DNA of 36,893 nt, from positions 1 to 36,893 of IMG/VR virus record IMGVR_UViG_3300031972_001960; one strand, given 5' to 3'. Shown here piece after piece: positions 33,142 through 36,893 of this stretch. Made by a program: the position numbers and the translations under genes. How positions within the stretch are numbered: the first letter of the stretch is position 1; each line of letters opens with the position of its first letter. The DNA comes from a virus. The notes below the pieces were generated by a model. It had not been told where the DNA came from and searched no databases. It saw only the letters and a list, made by a program, of their open reading frames with translations.

Positions 33142-33145
33142 GGAG
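33142..33145 (+). promoter_or_regulatory. Ribosome-binding site selecting ATG 33154
   Basis: GGAG lies eight bases before ATG 33154 and downstream of the late box. It supports that start over ATG 33133, which lies inside the promoter. Confidence 0.6.
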
Positions 33146-33153
33146 CATTCGAA

Positions 33154-33720
33154 ATGAATCAAAAAGAAAAAATCTTACGTCAAGAAATAAGACGTATTAT
33201 TAAATCAACTCTTTCAGAGGGCGATTACAGTAAGAAAAAAGAAGATACAAATGAGCAAGATTTAGGTCGTGCTACATCGACTACTACTGGTCGCATTGAT
33301 CGATTATTAGATACTCAGTATATGAGAGCATTACAAAAATCATTGCAGGTCGGATCGCCTTCACAAAAGGCTGCAGCAGTATTAATGATCGTTCAGAAAC
33401 TTATTGGAGATGATACTCAGGCAGTTGAAAAATTAAAAAGAGAGTTACAAACCAAATCTGTACGTTCTGCTATTGTTGAGCCACCAGTAGATGACGCTGT
33501 TACGGAAAATGTGAATGAACAAGATGGTTTGAGAGGCGCATTAGCTGGTAAGAAAGAAAGAATGGAAAAGACTCAGGCATTTAGAATGTTAACTAGAGCA
33601 TTACAAGGTAAGCCTGCGACACAACAGGTTGATTTTGTTTTTGCTATGTTAGATTCTTTACCATTAGATCAAGCTGCTAAAAACAGACTTCGTATGAAGT
33701 TCAGATCAGAATTCAAATAA
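33154..33720 (+). CDS. Late protein with internal duplication and capsid-targeting-like N-terminus (188 aa)
   Basis: I set the start at ATG 33154 because the in-frame ATG at 33133 overlaps the late promoter and GGAG precedes 33154. The N-terminus is an amphipathic helix (L-R-Q-E-I-R-R-I-I-K-S-T-L-S-E) ending in L-S-E before Gly, which fits the [L/I]-x-E cleavage rule of the T4 prohead protease gp21. The body contains two related units (about 32-98 and 120-184), each with N-E-Q-D, then T-Q-Y-M-R-A-L-Q-K-S-L or T-Q-A-F-R-M-L-T-R-A-L, and a hydrophobic helix. I recognise no named family. With terminase in the same unit, a head-associated or internal protein is a reasonable inference. No enzymatic motif is seen. 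Confidence 0.65.
   Translation: MNQKEKILRQEIRRIIKSTLSEGDYSKKKEDTNEQDLGRATSTTTGRIDRLLDTQYMRALQKSLQVGSPSQKAAAVLMIVQKLIGDDTQAVEKLKRELQTKSVRSAIVEPPVDDAVTENVNEQDGLRGALAGKKERMEKTQAFRMLTRALQGKPATQQVDFVFAMLDSLPLDQAAKNRLRMKFRSEFK
33247..33447 (+). repeat. Coding repeat unit 1 (protein-level duplication)
   Basis: Residues about 32-98 of the 188-aa protein. The copy shares N-E-Q-D, T-Q-x-x-R, a-L and a hydrophobic helix with unit 2. DNA identity is low, so the duplication is old. Confidence 0.55.
33511..33705 (+). repeat. Coding repeat unit 2 (protein-level duplication)
   Basis: Residues about 120-184 of the 188-aa protein; pairs with unit 1. Each unit is about 65 residues and probably forms one small helical domain. 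Confidence 0.55.
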
Positions 33721-33721
33721 T

Positions 33722-34375
33722 ATGTCCAAAAAGTTACAAAACGTTAAAGCAGTTCGAGATCTGTTGGCTGGTAAGCACAAAACTCAAACAAGAAAAACAT
33801 TTACATTTTCCAAAGGTCCTGAAAAGGATATGGATGTAGTTGAAAGATTTGAGGATGGCCGGCCTAAAGTATGGTATGAGACTGATGTCAAAGGCCATAA
33901 ACATAAATGGACTCAGAAGGAAGGTTATCGTGTCAAGGAATCAGCAAATTCATTGTTGTCATCTATCAAGGACATTTTAAAAGCTCCGGATAATTGTCCT
34001 GAATGTGGTGAGTTCATGAAAGGTGATGAAAAACGTTTGAATTTAAAATTTTATTTTAGTCGTAAAAAATGTTTTTCATGTATCCTCAAAGAAGAGCGTA
34101 AAATAAAAGAACAAGGTGAAGAAGCTTGGAATGAATATCAAAGAAAGATAATGTCTGACAATGCTGAGGCCTGGTTCAGAGACTGTGATATAGAAGTTGA
34201 TATTTTAAAAAATCAAGTTAAAGAAGCTTATTGGCATAATGCAGATGGTAGATCAGATGATATTGATATTTCACAGTTTGTTGAGCGCATGCAAAATGAT
34301 TATAATGAGTTGAAAGACAATATTAGAAAAAGTTTAGCAAAACCTACTAATGAAAAAACTCAAGACAATAGTTAA
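33722..34375 (+). CDS. Zinc-ribbon-like protein of unknown function (217 aa)
   Basis: Residues about 97-127 contain C-P-E-C-G and, after about 22 residues, C-F-S-C, a two-knuckle arrangement that should bind one zinc ion. Before it, the region D-G-R-P-K-V-W-Y-E and K-H-K-W-T-Q-K-E-G-Y is basic and aromatic. After it the protein is a long charged helix (K-E-E-R-K-I-K-E-Q-G-E-E-A-W) with a low-complexity end. I do not recognise the family. Placement between a predicted head protein and the terminase suggests a DNA-packaging or head role, for instance a small-terminase substitute, but no gp16-like feature is clear. Its end overlaps the next gene by 26 bases. Confidence 0.65.
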   Translation: MSKKLQNVKAVRDLLAGKHKTQTRKTFTFSKGPEKDMDVVERFEDGRPKVWYETDVKGHKHKWTQKEGYRVKESANSLLSSIKDILKAPDNCPECGEFMKGDEKRLNLKFYFSRKKCFSCILKEERKIKEQGEEAWNEYQRKIMSDNAEAWFRDCDIEVDILKNQVKEAYWHNADGRSDDIDISQFVERMQNDYNELKDNIRKSLAKPTNEKTQDNS

Positions 34376-34931
34376 TGAAATAATCAACGAACAATTATTA
34401 TCAGAGGATGATATTGAGACTGCAGAAGCTGATGTTGAAGATACATTAGGCGATCTAGCCCAAGATTTCAAATCAGTTGATTTAGAGGGTGATGATCTAC
34501 AAAATGAGGCTCTGGGTGCATTGACATTAGCAGGCGTAGCTTTATCATTAGGTATGATTGTGAAATTAGTTGGCAAGTTCATAAACTTGTTAGGTAAAAT
34601 ACCTGGATTGAAATTTTTATCTGGCGAAAAATTAGTTACCATTGGTGAAAAATATCATCATATCATCGTCGGTGCCATTGAAAGGGCTATTATGAAAGCC
34701 GGCGTCAAAGACAAAAAGAAAGCACATAAAGTTGCTGAACTGATACATACATTAATTGTAGCAGCATTGTTATTACAAGGAGGTTCATCAGCTTTACAAT
34801 ATTTGGCAAAAGGTAAATTGAAAATGGTAGGTATCAAAACAGCATTAAACGCAATCAAATCAGGCGAAATAGCTGAATACATACAGAAAGTGATACAAAC
34901 TGTTGAAGATGCCGGAGCCGATCTAATTTAG
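34350..34931 (+). CDS. Hydrophobic late protein with capsid-targeting-like N-terminus (193 aa)
   Basis: The N-terminus is a helix (K-K-L-K-T-I-V-N-E-I-I-N-E-Q-L-L-S-E) followed by an acidic segment. L-L-S-E at 16-19 before Asp-Asp is a candidate gp21-type cleavage point. Two strongly hydrophobic regions follow, about 54-84 (A-L-T-L-A-G-V-A-L-S-L-G-M-I-V) and 130-152 (L-I-H-T-L-I-V-A-A-L-L-L). Basic stretches lie between and after them. This could be an internal head protein that inserts into the host membrane on injection, or a holin-like lysis protein; the acidic leader and the position next to terminase slightly favour the former. It overlaps the previous gene by 26 bases and has no clear ribosome-binding site. 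Confidence 0.62.
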   Translation: MKKLKTIVNEIINEQLLSEDDIETAEADVEDTLGDLAQDFKSVDLEGDDLQNEALGALTLAGVALSLGMIVKLVGKFINLLGKIPGLKFLSGEKLVTIGEKYHHIIVGAIERAIMKAGVKDKKKAHKVAELIHTLIVAALLLQGGSSALQYLAKGKLKMVGIKTALNAIKSGEIAEYIQKVIQTVEDAGADLI

Positions 34932-34945
34932 GATTAAAAAATGTT

Positions 34946-36523
34946 ATGTCAGAAAAGAAATCACTTAAACAAATAATACGAGATGAATTCAAGAAATCGG
35001 CTACAGATCCGGTTCATTTCATGCGTAAGTATTGTGTGATTCAGCATCCTACCAAAGGTAAGATGTATTTCAATTTATACCCATTTCAGCAAGATACTCT
35101 CAACGATTTCAAAGACAATCGCTATAACATCATATTGAAATCCAGACAATTAGGTATATCCACTCTGTCAGCAGGATTCATTCTTTGGAACATGTTGTTC
35201 AAATCAGACTTCAATGTGTTAGTCATTGCAACTACTCAGGAAGTGGCAAAGAACTTAGTGACAAAGATCAGAGTCATGCATGAAAATTTACCAACCTGGA
35301 TGAAGGGTACTACAGATGAAGATAACAAACTTTCACTGAGATTACGAAACGGTTCTCAGGTCAAAGCAGTTTCATCTACAGGCACTGCAGGTAGATCGGA
35401 AGCCTTATCATTGTTAGTTATAGATGAGGCAGCATTCATACGAAATATTGGTGAAATATGGGCATCGGCTCAACAAACGTTGTCAACGGGAGGAGGATGT
35501 ATAGCATTGTCTACTCCTAATGGTACTGGTAACTGGTTTCACAAAACATGGGTAGACGCTGAGGCAGCTGGGGAGTTCAATCCAATTAGGCTGCATTGGA
35601 CAGTACATCCAGAACGTAATGAAGAATGGCGCCGTCAACAAACATCTCTCCTGGGAGAAAAAATGGCAGCACAGGAATGTGACTGTGATTTCATATCTTC
35701 TGGTCATACAGTAATAGATGGTCCTATACTTCAGTGGTATGATCAGACATACATAAAAGATCCAGTTGAAAAACGAGGATTTGATGGTAACTACTGGGTT
35801 TGGGACTATCCTAATTATTCTACTAACTATGTGGTAGTTGCGGACGTTGCACGAGGCGATGGAGCAGACTATTCAGCATTTCATGTTCTTGATATTGATA
35901 ATGTTAAACAAGTTGCAGAATATAAAGGTAAGATCGGTACTACAGAATATGGTAACATGTTGGTAGCAGTTGCCACCGAATGGAACAATGCACTACTGGT
36001 AATTGAGAATGCTAACATTGGGTGGGCAGTCATACAGGTTGCCATTGACAAAAATTATCCTAATCTGTATTATTCATATAAACAAGATGCATATATAGAT
36101 GAAGATGTGCATTTGGCAAAAGGATATGATCTGAAAAATAAAGCTCAGAAGGTACCTGGATTTTCCACCACATCAAAAACCAGACCATTGTTAATTTCAA
36201 AATTGGAAACATATTTCAGAGAGAAATCTCCGGTGGTTCATAGTAGAAGATTGATAGATGAACTTCTGGTATTCATATGGAACGGTTCCAGAGCAGAGGC
36301 ACAGAGAGGTTATAATGATGATTTGGTGATGGCATTTGGCATTGCATTATGGGTGAGAGACACTGCAATGCGTTTATATCAACAAGGTATTGACCTTTCA
36401 AGAAAATCACTTAATCACTTTGGCAAATCATCTGGAGTATATACGTCGACAAAAGATGTGGAGAAAAGTTGGAAATGGGAATCTGGAGACAAGGATAACA
36501 ACGATCTAACTTGGTTAATTTAA
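34946..36523 (+). CDS. 17: Terminase large subunit, gp17
   Basis: The 525-residue protein matches T4 gp17 (610 aa), the motor that translocates DNA into proheads and cuts concatemers. The ATPase part has Y-P-F-Q-Q-D-T-L (about 45-52, adenine-binding Q motif), Walker A-like S-R-Q-L-G-I-S-T (66-73), Walker B L-L-V-I-D-E (156-161) and a coupling motif S-T-P-N-G-T-G. The nuclease part begins with V-V-V-A-D-V-A-R-G-D (296-305; Asp300 a metal ligand) and contains V-I-E-N-A-N. A later D-D-L-V-M-A-F completes the site. It is shorter than T4 gp17 because it lacks an N-terminal extension. The portal gene follows directly, whereas in T4 the tail genes 18 and 19 lie between. Confidence 0.93.
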   Translation: MSEKKSLKQIIRDEFKKSATDPVHFMRKYCVIQHPTKGKMYFNLYPFQQDTLNDFKDNRYNIILKSRQLGISTLSAGFILWNMLFKSDFNVLVIATTQEVAKNLVTKIRVMHENLPTWMKGTTDEDNKLSLRLRNGSQVKAVSSTGTAGRSEALSLLVIDEAAFIRNIGEIWASAQQTLSTGGGCIALSTPNGTGNWFHKTWVDAEAAGEFNPIRLHWTVHPERNEEWRRQQTSLLGEKMAAQECDCDFISSGHTVIDGPILQWYDQTYIKDPVEKRGFDGNYWVWDYPNYSTNYVVVADVARGDGADYSAFHVLDIDNVKQVAEYKGKIGTTEYGNMLVAVATEWNNALLVIENANIGWAVIQVAIDKNYPNLYYSYKQDAYIDEDVHLAKGYDLKNKAQKVPGFSTTSKTRPLLISKLETYFREKSPVVHSRRLIDELLVFIWNGSRAEAQRGYNDDLVMAFGIALWVRDTAMRLYQQGIDLSRKSLNHFGKSSGVYTSTKDVEKSWKWESGDKDNNDLTWLI

Positions 36524-36532
36524 TATTTATAT
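36522..36532 (+). promoter_or_regulatory. Candidate late promoter box, portal gene
   Basis: AATATTTATAT (core TATTTATA 36524-36531) overlaps the last bases after the gp17 stop and lies 16 bases before ATG 36548. It gives the portal gene its own late promoter. Confidence 0.6.
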
Positions 36533-36547
36533 AATAAAAACATCATC

Positions 36548-36893
36548 ATGGCTGATAAATCATTACGTGGAAGACTTAATCGTCTATTTTCTACCAATGT
36601 GGTAGTAAGAAGAATTTCCAAGAACAGACTCAAAGCAGTTGATACAAATCGTTTACAGTCTCATGGTAACTTATCCAATAAACGATATGTAGACAGATTC
36701 TCTGGCTTGCATAGAGGCTTGCCTGGATTTGCTACATCTACATATAATCAGAACGCGAATTATCATGTTTCCAAAATTGAAATGTTTACAGATTATGAAG
36801 CTATGGACATGGACCCAATCATTGCATCAGCATTAGACATATATTCAGACGAATCCACAACTAAAGATGCAGATGGAGATGTGTTAACTATAA
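36548..36893 (+). CDS. 20: Portal vertex protein gp20, N-terminal part (cut by window end)
   Basis: The first 115 codons are present and the frame runs off the right edge. The visible part fits the start of T4-type portal proteins, with a basic N-terminal segment (L-R-G-R-L-N-R-L-F). Then come Y-V-D-R-F-S-G-L and the characteristic D-Y-E-A-M-D-M-D-P-I-I-A-S-A-L-D-I-Y-S-D-E-S-T (about 82-104), where the wing domain begins. The portal is the dodecameric ring through which terminase pumps DNA and to which neck and tail attach. It follows a late box and no ribosome-binding site is evident. Identification is strong despite truncation. Confidence 0.88.
   Translation, partial: MADKSLRGRLNRLFSTNVVVRRISKNRLKAVDTNRLQSHGNLSNKRYVDRFSGLHRGLPGFATSTYNQNANYHVSKIEMFTDYEAMDMDPIIASALDIYSDESTTKDADGDVLTI

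Noticed and set aside
1-36893. tRNA genes, CRISPR arrays, insertion sequences, integrase or attachment sites
   Set aside because: I looked for cloverleaf-like sequences, regular short repeats and transposase or integrase motifs and found none; the gaps between genes are too short to hold most of them.

Overview
The window is a 36.9 kb piece of the genome of an AT-rich (roughly one third G+C by eye) tailed phage with a contractile tail, distantly related to T4. Recognisable T4-type proteins are the large terminase gp17, portal gp20 (N-terminus only), baseplate wedge gp25 and gp6, a gp7/tail-protein-I-like wedge protein, a gp5-type hub OB protein, the late sigma factor gp55, a gp61-type primase, and gp47 and gp46 joined in one protein. 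All genes lie on the plus strand and are tightly packed. The divergence from T4, the hsp20 remnant and the protein set suggest an environmental, probably aquatic, 'far-T4' phage. The host cannot be named. Ribosome-binding sites are weak or absent before many genes, which would suit a host that depends little on Shine-Dalgarno pairing (inference).

Layout. 1-134: end of a small heat-shock protein, then a Rho-independent terminator. 223-5360: predicted early or regulatory genes, namely UV endonuclease, a small helical protein, a four-pass membrane protein, a Cys-containing basic protein, a ClpP-type protease, an HD-domain protein, a small membrane protein and a gp55-like sigma factor. 5388-7889: baseplate hub genes, including a separate M15-type zinc peptidase. 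7926-19227: baseplate wedge (unknown, gp25, gp6, DNRLRE-like protein, 880-aa protein, 1553-aa gp7-like protein with LamG). 19269-23881: exposed tail or fibre proteins, ending with a T7-type endonuclease I. 23882-24036: hairpins and a sigma70-type promoter. 24037-28100: primase and the gp47-gp46 fusion. 28113-30734: fibre-like protein. 30778-36523: a fused nucleotidyltransferase/ligase-like protein, three unrecognised proteins and terminase. 36548-end: portal.

Regulation. A box with consensus CATATTTATAG occurs at the head of every predicted late unit (exact TATTTATA core at 5369, 7905, 19243, 30767, 33126 and 36524; a one-mismatch copy at 28092). The predicted early units instead have host-type -35/-10 promoters close to their start codons. 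The core is the reverse complement of the T4 late box TATAAATA, yet all copies stand before plus-strand genes. The window's own gp55-like sigma factor is the natural candidate to read it.

The best leads are the single-chain Mre11/Rad50 (gp47-gp46) protein with a zinc hook; the 780-aa late protein joining an NMN/cytidylyl-transferase-type domain to a ligase-like KxDG domain, with an N-terminus resembling a T4 capsid-targeting peptide; two neighbouring late proteins with similar N-termini; the inverted-sense late box; and a LamG domain split by a beta-solenoid-like insert.
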